The translations under genes and the position numbers were made by a program. Shown here in pieces: positions 52,975-63,153 of a stretch of DNA of 64,000 nt (the first letter of the stretch is position 1; each line of letters begins with the position of its first letter). Origin of the DNA: Aquatica leii (taxonomy: Eukaryota; Arthropoda; Insecta; Coleoptera; Lampyridae). The notes under the pieces were generated by a model. It searched no databases, was not told the DNA's origin, and was given only the letters and a program-made list of their open reading frames with translations. The stretch spans positions 11,346,001-11,410,000 of the forward strand of contig CM069432.1 of NCBI GenBank assembly GCA_035610365.1, written 5' to 3'.

Positions 52975-53371
52975 TGTCGATCTTCAGGACATCGTTCTTC
53001 ATATCCAAATGGAACCCATACTTCTTTATCACGTCCATTCCCAGGATAACTTCTTCCGTGATGTCGGGTACTAGTACTTGATGGTCGATTACTCCATTTC
53101 CCAAACCAATGGTTACTTTGACTTGTCCGTGAGTAGGTATTTCGTCGCCCGTCGCTGTTCGAAGTCGTACTGTTACTGGTGATGTCTTCTCGTTTCCCAA
53201 TAAGATGTCAGGACGAATGATGGTCTTCGTCGCTCCCGTGTCAACCAGTAACTGGACGCTTCTTCCATTGATCTTGCCATCGAGATAAATGCTATGCAAC
53301 TGCTCCCTAGGCGATGCCATTTGAATGGTAATCTCCGGGGCATGGCTCGTTGAGGTCGACTTTCGCCCCAT
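52916..53371 (-). CDS. pro: Gypsy aspartic protease
   Basis: The frame is open from the end of gag in the -1 register. It holds SVQLLVDTGATKTIIRPDIL, with the DTG catalytic triad at about residue 40, and VILGMDVIKKYGF near the C-terminus, as in retropepsins. The start shown (MGRKSTSTSHAPE) may not be used; entry by -1 frameshifting near AAAAC at the gag end is likely. It overlaps the reverse transcriptase frame by about 59 bp in a different register. Confidence 0.9.
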   Translation of the reverse strand: MGRKSTSTSHAPEITIQMASPREQLHSIYLDGKINGRSVQLLVDTGATKTIIRPDILLGNEKTSPVTVRLRTATGDEIPTHGQVKVTIGLGNGVIDHQVLVPDITEEVILGMDVIKKYGFHLDMKNDVLKIDNEEIPFHSSEKAAVRVLCD

Positions 53372-53385
53372 TCGGTCGACCCGTT

Positions 53386-54576
53386 CTAGTTTTCCGGACG
53401 CTCTTCTGGTCTTCTTTTGGGCTTAGTACAACGGCGTCGTACGTGGCCCACTTCTCCGCAGTTCCAGCACGTCAGTTCTCTTCCTCGAGCTTCTCGTTCC
53501 CGAAGTACCCGTCGCACTATGTCTTCAATGCTTTCTTCTGTGTGCGAGAATACTTCTGCAGCACAACGGAGCTTATGGCTGCCTCGGTGCGACGCTTGTT
53601 TCGCCGCCTCGAACTCCAAAGCATGGGTTAATGCGTCATCCAACGTCTTCGGTCGAGCTAACCGGAGAGTCTGCTGGGTTTCGCTGTCTCGGAGGCCATC
53701 TACAAAAGTTTGAATAGCTAACTGCTCCAGGCAGGTATCTGGTGCTGTAGGATACGCAAGCCGTGTTAATCTAGCGATGTCAGCCTCAAACTCTTGAAGA
53801 CTTTCAGCAGCTTTCTGAACCCGACTTTTAATTTGAGCTTGATAGACTTGTTGAAGATGGGCATCTCCATATCTCATTTCTAATCGTGATATTAAGAGTT
53901 CGTAATTTTCTTGCAGATGGTCCGGAACAGTTTGTAAAATTCCCAGCGCTTCTCCACGTAAGGACACTATTAAAGACGTCGCTTTCTGCTTGTTGCTCCA
54001 ACCATTAGCAGTAGCTGCGGCTTCAAACTGCTTGTAGTAGGTTGACCATGGAACTTTACCATCAAAATTCGGAGGTACAACTTTGAATTTATGAGTGTTT
54101 TCTTCTCGATGGTCCATTATTAAATCTTCACTCGTGACGCTTCCTTCCCCGTTACAATTCATTTGGTTGATTCTTTCTTCAAGCAGTTTCATTCTATCCC
54201 CTACTGCTTCTATTTTGTCATTCATAGATTCGCAAATTTCTTCTTTTAAATTTAACATATCTGTTTGGGTTTCCTCTTGAACAATTTTTATTTGATTTTC
54301 TATGCTCGTTTGTATTTCTTCTTTTAAACGTCTAGAATTTTGCATCAATTTTTCTTCTATCTTTTGGGTATTTTCAAATAATTTTTCTTCAATTTTCTGA
54401 GAATTTTCGTAAAACTTTTCTTCCATTTTCTGGGAAGTTTCTTCCATTTTTCTATTCATCGATTCTTGACCGTTTTTTATTGATTCAAGAAATTCAAATA
54501 GCTTTGCATCCATTTTAACTGCTTGCGAACGCGTCACCGGCATAAATTTAAATATAACACGAAAGTTTAAGTTCAC
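53386..54576 (-). CDS. gag: Gypsy gag
   Basis: A 396-codon frame. A more natural start is the internal ATG of MPVTRSQAVKMDAKLFEFLE, 11 codons in. An N-terminal coiled coil has repeats of the QKIEEKLFEN type (about residues 40-130). The capsid-like part begins PPNFDGKVPWSTYYKQFEAA and includes a SLRGEALGILQTVP stretch. It ends with one CCHC knuckle, CWNCGEVGHVRRRC, and a basic tail. It forms the virus-like particle and binds RNA in family members. Protease follows in the -1 frame, overlapping its last codons. It is intact, unlike the relics at 14 and 20 kb. Confidence 0.93.
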   Translation of the reverse strand: MNLNFRVIFKFMPVTRSQAVKMDAKLFEFLESIKNGQESMNRKMEETSQKMEEKFYENSQKIEEKLFENTQKIEEKLMQNSRRLKEEIQTSIENQIKIVQEETQTDMLNLKEEICESMNDKIEAVGDRMKLLEERINQMNCNGEGSVTSEDLIMDHREENTHKFKVVPPNFDGKVPWSTYYKQFEAAATANGWSNKQKATSLIVSLRGEALGILQTVPDHLQENYELLISRLEMRYGDAHLQQVYQAQIKSRVQKAAESLQEFEADIARLTRLAYPTAPDTCLEQLAIQTFVDGLRDSETQQTLRLARPKTLDDALTHALEFEAAKQASHRGSHKLRCAAEVFSHTEESIEDIVRRVLREREARGRELTCWNCGEVGHVRRRCTKPKRRPEERPEN

Positions 54577-54804
54577 TACTTTTTAAAATACAGTTTTTAT
54601 ATAACACAAGATTTTAATAACTATCCACTTATTAATATTAAACCACTAGTGTCCGGAAACGAATTTAATCGCGATCACGCACTTGTTAAAAGAAAAAACG
54701 TTTAATAAACACTATTTTATACTTTATAAATAAACACGCGTATCGCGCAATCAATTACGGAGCGATACTTAAATTCGCGAACGATATCCCACACTGACGC
54801 CAAA
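54577..54804 (-). other. Gypsy leader with primer-binding site
   Basis: Non-coding region between the 5' LTR and gag. The primer site TGGCGTCAGTGTGGGAT begins at about 54802. Packaging signals are expected here but cannot be read from sequence alone. Confidence 0.7.
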
Positions 54805-55263
54805 TGTTACGTCTTTATTTATTAAAAACTAGTTTATTTATAACGACTAAAACTACGTTTACTTTTATAGAAATATGTATACTTTTAAATTAACGGAACT
54901 AATTAAATCTAATAATAAAAACACTTACACTATAATTTATGTATAACCGTTGTATAACACTTAAGATAACTAACACGAGATAAGATAACGTTCTCGGATT
55001 TCACACTGTAAGTCGCGTTCACTCGATTTATTTAAAACTCCGCACGTGCTAATTAATCACTTATTTATCTTCACTTGCTTAATCTTCTCAATACTGCATG
55101 CATTCACATTCCAGCAATAACTGACCTACGATTTCTATCTTCGGCTTTTATAGACATCGGCGAATTCTTCTCGATCGTTCCTCACTTTTCGTTATATCTT
55201 CTAGAAACTAGATAACAGTTCTAGAAGGCTCTTGCATTTGCAAGTAATTTCTCGGACGTTTCA
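54805..55263 (-). repeat. 5' LTR of the Gypsy element
   Basis: Starts TGAAACGTCC at 55263 and ends GACGTAACA at 54805. It differs from the 3' LTR by AACTAG versus AACTAA near the inner end and TTTCTATC versus TTTCCATC in the middle (plus-strand readings). A primer site TGGCGTCAGTGTGGGAT follows at about 54803 after two T residues; I could not assign its tRNA. Confidence 0.95.
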
Positions 55264-55589
55264 ATATGAACAACAGAATTTTCATGCTCTTTAATTTTTT
55301 TTGATATGTCTTGCTAGTCATTTACTCATTTATACCAGCCTTCTTTAAAATGAATGTTATTCCTATCAACAAAAAGCCAACATACCTGACAGTAGGCAAT
55401 ATCTAAATCCGTCGAATAACATAACCATTTTCGCTCTACCATTTGCCTCGTCTTACAAGTGTAACAGTAATACGATGCTGAAAAACTCCTCCCCTTGATA
55501 CCCTTTTTGAAATCCTCTTTTGGTTGGCACAGTCTTAAGGTGAAAATTTTTTCTCTTAATTTCTTATCAACTGACAGATGTGCAAACAA
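55264..55589 (-). pseudogene. ZMYM-type hAT coding sequence, part upstream of the Gypsy insertion
   Basis: The minus strand reads LRLCQPKEDFKKGIKGRSFS, ASYYCYTCKTRQMVERKWLC and YSTDLDIAYCQVCWLFVDRN, a TTF-type zinc finger as in ZMYM1/5-like hAT transposases. After one stop it continues with KKIKEHENSVVHI up to the Gypsy 5' LTR. With 48744-48600 it forms one interrupted coding region. No hAT terminal repeats were located. Transposase activity is lost. Confidence 0.8.
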
Positions 55590-56280
55590 TTAATTACTTA
55601 TACTAATCTTAACTCATATGTATTTTATAATAACAACTAAAATTATTTGCTGATCAATGTCTACTTGAAATAAATTAGTATACTGAATTACGCTCTACTA
55701 AATACTAAATTATTGACTATTGTCAGAACTCGTAATTTGAATTCCAAATATTACTTATTGAACAATTAATGATCTTTGTTGCAAACTTGTTATTGGTAAA
55801 GGTGCTTTCACCCATGCTTGAAATTACTGCACTCTTTTTAACTAAATACTCCGGAATTTACGCTTCCTTTGTCATTACAGGAAATTATTATCCTTTAGAA
55901 AATTTTTTAGAACTTAGACAATGAGTTAGGTCAAAGTTTAGTTTCCAGTTGTTGACAGATAACTTCAATATTTGATGATATCGCAAAATAAATGGATTGT
56001 CTTTGGGTTTCCAAGTTCAATGATTTTCTTTGCATTAGACTCAGGACACAAATGCAAAGATTTTATTTTGCTTGGTTTTGCGTTTTTGAGTCCGTTTGTA
56101 TAATAGTTACCTTTATTTTGAGATTCAGCATTTCCTAATAGATTATAACTAACACTTAGCTACATATATGGTTCTTTCTTATTTTATTTTCACTGACAAC
56201 AAAAATAAATTTGTTCGTTACTTTACGTACAGGTTCTGTTTGCCAATTCATAATAAGAGTAGAATAATAAGATCGTAGTT
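55590..56280. other. AT-rich DNA without a recognised gene
   Basis: Possibly the 5' part of the hAT element. No open frame with a motif was seen. Confidence 0.35.
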
Positions 56281-58175
56281 TGAGAACAGAAACGGCGTAA
56301 TTTCTTTAGATTTTAGAATGACCAACAAAATCTTTTGACTTAAACCCCATTGAAAATATGTGGGTAGTTATGAGCAGAACATAGATAAACAATCGGCTTG
56401 ACATTCTGGCAAACAATTTAAACCGGGACGTAGCTATCCTGGAGCAGTTGGAGCAAACTGCTCCAAGTGCACGAATTTTGAGGGCGCACGAGCCAGGAAG
56501 CGCAAATTTTAAAACAGCTTATCATAGTGTTATTTTACTAAATAGTTTTATCAGGCAGTAAAAGAGGTTTAATCAATATATGAACACAATTTGACAATAC
56601 TTAATGAATGTTGTGTGCGCTGTGCGACTGCTTAAAAGCTGAAATGTATTGTAATTGTACTTCTAGTATTAGTTTTTCGAGGGCGCTCTATGACGTAATC
56701 GTGATTTGTAGCCACTTTCAACTTTAAAAATGCACTATGGTTTGAAAAAAATATAAATGCGGCGATAAGCGGTTTAAAAAAACATCTATGCAAAGTGGCA
56801 ATTTGTTGTCCTTGGTTCTCACAAAAAAGGTGTTTTTGAACTTTTGTCTTTGTAATAAGCCGTTAATTCTTGGTAATTCTTACAAAAACAGGATTTAAAA
56901 TACCAGGCGGCATGGGTTTTACATAAACTTGTTGTTCACTTTCAATAGAAAAAAAAAGACTTTGTCTAACACGGTGGTCTTCCCGTGTTTAGGCTCTTGA
57001 CGCGTTACGTTCTCGCTATTTTGTTGTTATTAAAATATTGGCCTACTTGGAATTAAATTGAAGAAGCCAAGACGAACGACGCAAACCTAAAAGTTTGATA
57101 ACTTATTATAACAATTTTCAACCATTATCTTGATAATTGCATAAAGTAAAATACTGGAACATATTAATATTGTCTCCAAAATGCTACTCAAGAAGATATG
57201 GAGCAATCAATTGAGATGTTGTCTTAACCCAATTCCAAAAAATATATATAAAATAATTGGGATATTGTTAAATACGAGGCAGTTGAATTATCAACTAAAT
57301 GGAGGATTGAACCTTGTTTCGCCAAAAAGTGATTGCGTCTTGTAAAAAAAATTTTTGACAAACTGGATGGGAGCCCATTCAAAATAGTAAAGAATGTTTT
57401 AAACTGAAATTTTTTTAATAAAGTAATTGACATAGTATTTACTCAACTAAATATTAAATTTAAATCCGTGCGTAAAGTCAGTAGTCTTAAAATGTTTATT
57501 ACTAGTATATCTTGTCGCATCATCTGATGAAACTATTTTGGTTGATTCCAAATTGTTAAAATTGGCTTATTCTTCAGATATTTCTTTTAGTTTTGGACTA
57601 CAATTAATAAGATTTAAAATGTGTTTTTTTTATTCAATTAAGACCAATTACTTCTATACCCGAAGTTGCTGAATTACTCTTAATTCACACCACAGTCTCT
57701 CCCAAAAGATATTTACGAAGGTATGTCTCAATCCCGTCTTAGCTCTATTGCCACAATATTAATTAAAAAACCAATTGCTGATCAACTTGATCTGGGTAAA
57801 TTAATTTACCGATTAACAGTTTTAAGATTTGTAAATGTCTTAATGTAGTTTATAACATAATCATCTATAATTAATTCAATATTACTGCGTGAATATGTCA
57901 TATATTTAAAAATTTTAAATCAATTGTCAATAAATAATGTTTAGAATTAAAATTAAAAAATAAAGACTAAAAAATTTAGAATTTTATTGGAACATTTGTG
58001 AGAAAAAAAAAGGAGGAGCACAGATCTTCTTTGCTCCAGGGCGCTGTATATGTAGCTACGCCTCTGAATTTAAATAGTGTAGCGCAAGTTGCAAATGAAC
58101 TTTGGGAACGTTTCCGAGGATCCGACTATATACGAAATATTAATTGTAACGTTTTATGTATTAAATAAACATATT
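56281..58175 (+). pseudogene. Tc1/mariner transposase C-terminus split by a hAT insertion
   Basis: Before the insertion: SFDLNPIENMWVVMSR (the DLNPIE catalytic-region signature) then NNRLDILANNLN. After it: QVANELWERFRGSDYIRNI, normally adjacent in Tc1 transposases. The two join across the AATTTAAA duplication. One stop is present. The remainder of the element was not found. Confidence 0.7.
56423..58066 (+). mobile_element. internally deleted hAT transposon with 8-bp target duplication
   Basis: Flanked by AATTTAAA at 56415-56422 and 58067-58074. The left end CCGGGACGTAGCTA and the reverse complement of the right end CAGAGGCGTAGCTA are short inverted repeats of the hAT type (consensus CAGRGGCGTAGC). 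At about 57660-57820 the plus strand keeps a broken hAT dimerisation domain: TVSPKRYLRR, then LSSIATILIKKPIADQLDL. The zinc finger and catalytic parts are missing, so it is a non-autonomous derivative. Confidence 0.8.
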
Positions 58176-58699
58176 TCTATAATAAAATTACTAATAAGAG
58201 AAGCGATTAGGTATTAATCTACTTAAAATTTGTTTAAATTTAATTCAGTTTAAAACAATGATTTAAATTAGTCTACGTTACTACAAAAAATATTTTTTCA
58301 GTTTATATAACGATAAAGTAAATCGTTATTTCACAAAAAATGTAAAAAGTATTCATTTTAGATTCTGATGATCGTTTTGTGCTAAAGAACAGAACGATAT
58401 GATTTTTTATGTAATTGATGATTTGACGTATTTTTAATCAGTCTACTATTAAAATGATTTAATTAATTATGCATAGTAATTGCAAATATGTTCTGAATAC
58501 ACTAGTAATGATAGTAGTATTAGAAGAAGCAATATTCTATATAAATATCTGATAGACAATCTAGAATTAATAGCTTGCATAAGGTATAAATTGTGTAAAA
58601 TACACTTTTTAAATATTAAATACATTTAAAATATTATAATAAATACCAATCTGGTATTTCTATTTATTATTTAGCTAGACAGATAATAAAATTACAATA

Positions 58700-59094
58700 G
58701 TTTATTTGCTTCAAGCTTCTAATGGAAACCACCTCATACTGTTAGAATGTGAATAGGTCCGATCTTAAGCGGTCATTTTGGTTGGAGGCGATTGTACATA
58801 TCTATGCTTTGTGAGAATATATATACATGGTGTTTTAACTGTGCTAGTTTTGATACTTGTATTTTGCAACTTTCGACTTACGGTTAGCTCTTGGTAAGTT
58901 GGAGCTGAATCTTGAACTTTCTAGGTATGATATACAATTTACCTGGCGCCCATTTATTTATTTACTGTTTTATATAACTTGACAACTCACCCACCCCATT
59001 TTCCGGTTGAGTGCGGGTCATACCTAACTCGGTCAATTGTACAGTGATAATCTATCGCATTTTCTTTAACTCCTAAGTAAAGTGTTACAAATTT
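58700..59094 (+). repeat. LTR remnant before a tRNA-Lys primer site
   Basis: AT-rich with a TATA-like AATATATATACATGG near 58820. It ends GTGTTACAAATTT directly before the primer site at 59095. A further GGCGCCC lies at about 58945. No coding sequence follows, so only the LTR and leader of the element remain. Confidence 0.5.
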
Positions 59095-59112
59095 TGGCGC
59101 CCAACGTGGGGC
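59095..59112 (+). other. primer-binding site, tRNA-Lys(CUU) type
   Basis: Identical over 18 bases to the site at 22129-22146. Confidence 0.85.
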
Positions 59113-62048
59113 TCGATTGTGAAAAATAATAATGCAAGTTGAAGCACCAGTATTTTTTTGCTACTCTAACGTAAATGCTAGTTGTTACATCGTTTATTGA
59201 ATTTTTGTGAATAAATTTAGAACTTATTGAATTTTAGTGTTTGACTCATTGTTTTAACTTCTAAGTAAGGTGTTGCAACGTTAGTAAATTTTAGAGAACT
59301 AAAAAATCTGCATTTAATGTTACTTTAGTTCATTGTTTTTGTTCTAATTAAGCTGCTTATTGCCATTTTTGTACTGTAGATGTGCGAAACAAATAAAAGA
59401 AAATATGGAAATTGGTAAAATTTATTTCATATTCACATCACAGAGAAACATACAATAAGAGAACAATCTCTGTTATGAATGTTACATTTAGTTGATATTG
59501 GAAAACATGTACATTATTCATTTCAAAAACCTAGTACTGCATCATGTTTATTATAATTATCTTATTACTAATTATTATTTCAAAACTAAGCAACAACGTA
59601 ATTGAAGTATATTATATCGCATTTACTGACCATGATTGTTAAACGTCCCAAATTGTTACAAATAGCAACAGTAAAAAACGACGAAAAAATGATTTCATTG
59701 CTCTTAATAAATAAGCGAGACGCTGAACAATGCACAAACAATGTTTAACTGGTTAGGACACCTACATGGTACCTGACTAAACATATTGGCAAAACCTAGA
59801 AATATTACTAATAAGATTGTTACATGTCCATTTTGGACTACATTTCCACTAGCGGTGTAAATCGCAAAATACACTGTAGTGTATTAGTTTAAATAAACGA
59901 TATAAAAAGGATTAAAAAAGTAAGTTTACGGTTTTTATGAAAACAATGTCATGTTACATACTGTTTTATTTCACCCTTTAAATGGAATACAAAACATATA
60001 GCCAAAAATACGAACTAAAATTTGACTAGAAATATAAGAACTATGACGTTGTTAATTATCGCAGCAAATGCGGAAAATGTCAAACGCCGTATAAGCGATA
60101 ATTAACGACGCCCTTAAAGCAAAAAAATACATAACATTAAGCACTATTAGTAGAGAGTGTTAAGAACATTATAATTGTATGTGATATAAATGCAAAAGTC
60201 ATTAATACTTAATCAAAAAACTTATAGCTAACATTTTTTTTTAATTATAAATACAAAAATTCGGTTTCACATTGCGACAAATTTATAATAATCTTGGAAA
60301 ATTCTTACTTAGAAGGTGCTTATCAGTAAGTTACGTAATGTACTAAGTCATAATTTTCCAAAAGCTTTCAAACATTTATTTACTGTCTATAACTATAAAC
60401 ATTTTTTTTTCGAACAACAAAACAATAATTGAAGAAGGATCTAACTACTACAGCCTTTTTAAACGTATGGCACAAGCAATGATTTGATAATATACTATGT
60501 ACAAACTTTTGGCCCAGTTTTGTCGCGATTATGAGCTTATGTGCCAAAAAATTGTGTGTACTTAACTGAAAAAGTATGAATACGTAACTGAATTATCGCT
60601 GTTTTGTATCATTTTTGTAGTTACTTTATGATAAAATGCTGCACTTACCGATAAAATAAACACATTATGTTTTTGGAAACATTTAGTTAAATCATACCGT
60701 AAAATGTTCACGTTGAAGGTAACACTCTGAGTACTCACGTACTGCTCAAACAAAAATAAGTTTTAAAAAGAAAACTGACAACAAAAACTTACGTACTATG
60801 AATAATTTAATAACGAAATCAAAAACGGAATGTGAATAATAAAAAAGAGAAAAAATATGAATCGATAAAACTTCATTTTGAAAGAATATGTGTACGACAT
60901 TCTAAATGTAGCTACATTTCTTTAATTACTAATCCATATATTTGTTTGTATTTACACAATAATTTGATAGCATAAATTTGTTTAGCTTAAACAGCGTCAT
61001 TAAACGTTTTAGAGGTCCACAGAATATTATAGATTGGAAATGATAGCCAAGAACGTAAATAAACGGTAGTTTTACATTAATTAAAGGAAGAAAACATTTA
61101 ATATGTAAGATTATACCTATATTTAGAAGTTCATATTTATATTTATTTATATATAAATCACTATTTGAGCCAAAAATCAAGTTTGGTTCCACGTCGTCAA
61201 TAATAAAGTACACGTAACTACTTCAGAACCAAAACCTATAAAATTGATATATTTTTTTTGTTTACTTCATATAGGTTTATTTTACATTATTAGATTAAAC
61301 ATAGAAATAAACTTTAGAATAAAAAGAAACATTGTTTATAGATTAAAATATAAAACGAAAATACTTTACACAAAAACGTAATTAATACTATCTAATGTTA
61401 ATAAATGCATTTTATTCTTCTATGGCACTACATTTACGTTCATTCTTAAAATACATTCATACATCGTTTACACAATTAAATTTTATCACTTGTTTAACAA
61501 TGTCGGGTTTTATATGTGCATATGTTTTGTGCTAAAATCCATTAATAGTATGTGCGTCACACAGTATAATTAAGAAAATACGAAAATAGATGTATAGATA
61601 AAATAGAAGAAGAAAAATGTATATATATAAACAATGATTTAAAACGTAATTGAAAATAACATTTATATTTTCCCAACATTGTAAACAACAATTATGCCCT
61701 TTACAACCTTTACAGCAAGCACAATAAAGCTACCGCTAGATTTTTAATGCTTCAATAACTTCTTAAAATTTCCCGATTAAATAAATTAATGACCTAAAGT
61801 AACCAAATACAAATGAAAACACTACACGAGCTTTGGTACTTTATCAACGATTTATAATTTTTTTTTTGTTTCAACATTTTCTCTCACAATTTTTTCTTCA
61901 CTTAAATTTTAGATTGCGAAAATGTTGAATTGGAAAACCAACTCTACCAATATTTCTTTAAGATAGCGCTCATTTACAAAATTTGAATTTTTAACCATTG
62001 ACTAAAGTTCTTTGTAATTTGAGAAAAGGAATAATAAACACAGGGCGT
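59113..62048 (-). other. 3' flank, probably long 3' UTR, of the G-alpha-o gene
   Basis: AT-rich, with no recognised coding region; short frames at 60562-60753 and 60929-61213 have no motif. AATAAA signals for the minus strand occur, for example near 61413. Which one ends the transcript cannot be decided here. Confidence 0.4.
60047..60110. repeat. 16-bp stem hairpin
   Basis: CGTTGTTAATTATCGC (60047-60062) pairs with GCGATAATTAACGACG (60095-60110) with one G-T type mismatch, across a 32-base loop. It lies in the presumed 3' flank of G-alpha-o. Confidence 0.75.
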
Positions 62049-62236
62049 TCAATAGAGGCCGCAATTGCGCAGGTTATTGGCGATAATGACGTCCGTAACG
62101 GCATCGAACACGAATTGAATGTTGTGCGTGTCCGTGGCACACGTCATGTGGCAGTAAATTTCTTTGGTTGTGGATTTATTTTTCGCTTCGAACTGTGCTT
62201 GAATATACGCGGCTGCTTCTCCATATTCTTGAGCAC
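62049..62236 (-). CDS. Galphao: G-protein alpha-o subunit, last coding exon
   Basis: The exon follows a TTGATTCAG acceptor at 62237 and its first two bases complete a split Gly codon. It encodes 61 residues: [35 protein letters not shown] (with the TCAT guanine-base motif), [17 protein letters not shown] and the terminal RNCGLY, then TGA. G-alpha-o relays signals from seven-helix receptors at the plasma membrane. The Cys four residues from the end, the pertussis-toxin modification site of Gi/Go proteins, is kept. Go proteins normally end RGCGLY; here Asn replaces Gly, and the TNN of CATDTNN reads THN. Earlier exons should lie beyond 64000 or between elements not seen here. Confidence 0.93.
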
Positions 62237-62279
62237 CTGAATCAACATTTTTTATATTAAAACAGCATACATAAAACAT

Positions 62280-62970
62280 AATTTTACAATGTCACCAATT
62301 ACAAACATTATTTAAATATCTTTTTTTCTGGCATCGTTCTAATTAAAAATTTGAACAGCCATTTAAAACGTTTATATTTAAACTCATTATTTTTCAAATA
62401 TTTTATATCTATGTTTCGTTCGTATTTTGTTTGTTTACAGTTAGTTAAGACTAAGAGCATAATAGCTTCCCACTAGAAGACTGCAGCAAAGCTATGAAAA
62501 ATAGACACCTAATAAAGAATACGGTGATCAATGAACACCCGTATACAGTGGCGGATTTAACACCCGGCTCCTCTTTGTAAATCACATACTACTGTACAAA
62601 TACTGGGTTGATAAAATATTTAATCCATTAAATTTTTCAATGTCATTCAATATAAGAACTATAAAAAATAAAGATTAACTAGAGAAAATATCAGGTCCGT
62701 AAAGCAAAACGTTGTAAACGTTTCACTTCACGCTTCAGCAAAAAATCAATTTTCAAAATTACTCGCAAGCTGGACAACGTTTTGTATTTAGACATCTTCT
62801 CGCACCGCTCCAACTCGCTAGCTCGGTCTTGCACGGATCGGCGTGATATCTATCACAACACAATAACCAACTTGACATCATTTATCAAGCTTTAAAAGAT
62901 TTATTCCACGAATTATTCCACGAGGAGTCCTAAGGACCCAGTTTTAAAACTCGACCACAAAACAAAAAAG
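62280..62970. other. G-alpha-o intron sequence
   Basis: No recognised element or exon. It is upstream of the last G-alpha-o exon on the minus strand and is therefore intronic. Confidence 0.5.
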
Positions 62971-62974
62971 CGCA

Positions 62975-63110
62975 AAGAAAAGGGAATCACTTGGAACATT
63001 CAGGGTTTGGAGAAGTACGGATAAAGAAGTAATACCAGAACTAAAGAAAACAACCGTAAACATATTAATAATCAATGAAACAAAAAAGAAAGGAAACGGA
63101 ACAGAAATTG
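62975..63110 (+). pseudogene. LINE endonuclease N-terminal fragment
   Basis: In shifted frames it reads GITWNIQGLEKYG, then EVIPELKKTTVNILIINETK and KKGNGTEIA. This is the opening of an RTE-like apurinic endonuclease (TWNxxGL...ETKxxGNG). It is cut short at a CTT repeat. Confidence 0.6.
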
Positions 63111-63112
63111 CA

Positions 63113-63134
63113 CTTCTTCTTCTTCTTCTTCTCG
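63113..63134. repeat. (CTT)n microsatellite
   Basis: Six to seven CTT units at the junction between two LINE fragments. It may derive from a LINE tail. Confidence 0.85.
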
Positions 63135-63153
63135 AGTCCTTAAGCCAAAAGTT

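Larger units (their letters stand above)
48749..55263 (-). mobile_element. young Gypsy LTR retrotransposon with a macro-domain third ORF
   Basis: The element is 6515 bp, with 459-bp LTRs at both ends, flanked by ATAT (48745-48748 and 55264-55267). The two LTRs differ at only two positions that I can see, so the insertion is recent. On the minus strand the order is 5' LTR, leader, gag, protease, reverse transcriptase-RNase H, integrase, macro domain plus CCCH finger, polypurine tract, 3' LTR. Reading frames shift at gag/protease, protease/RT, RNase H/integrase and integrase/macro. It interrupts a hAT gene. Decayed relatives occur at 13.9-17.8 and 17.8-21.0 kb. Confidence 0.95.

Noticed and set aside
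62049..62279. Processed G-alpha-o pseudogene
   Set aside because: A proper 3' splice acceptor precedes the exon, the split Gly phase fits, there is no poly(A) tail, and upstream exons are not fused to it.
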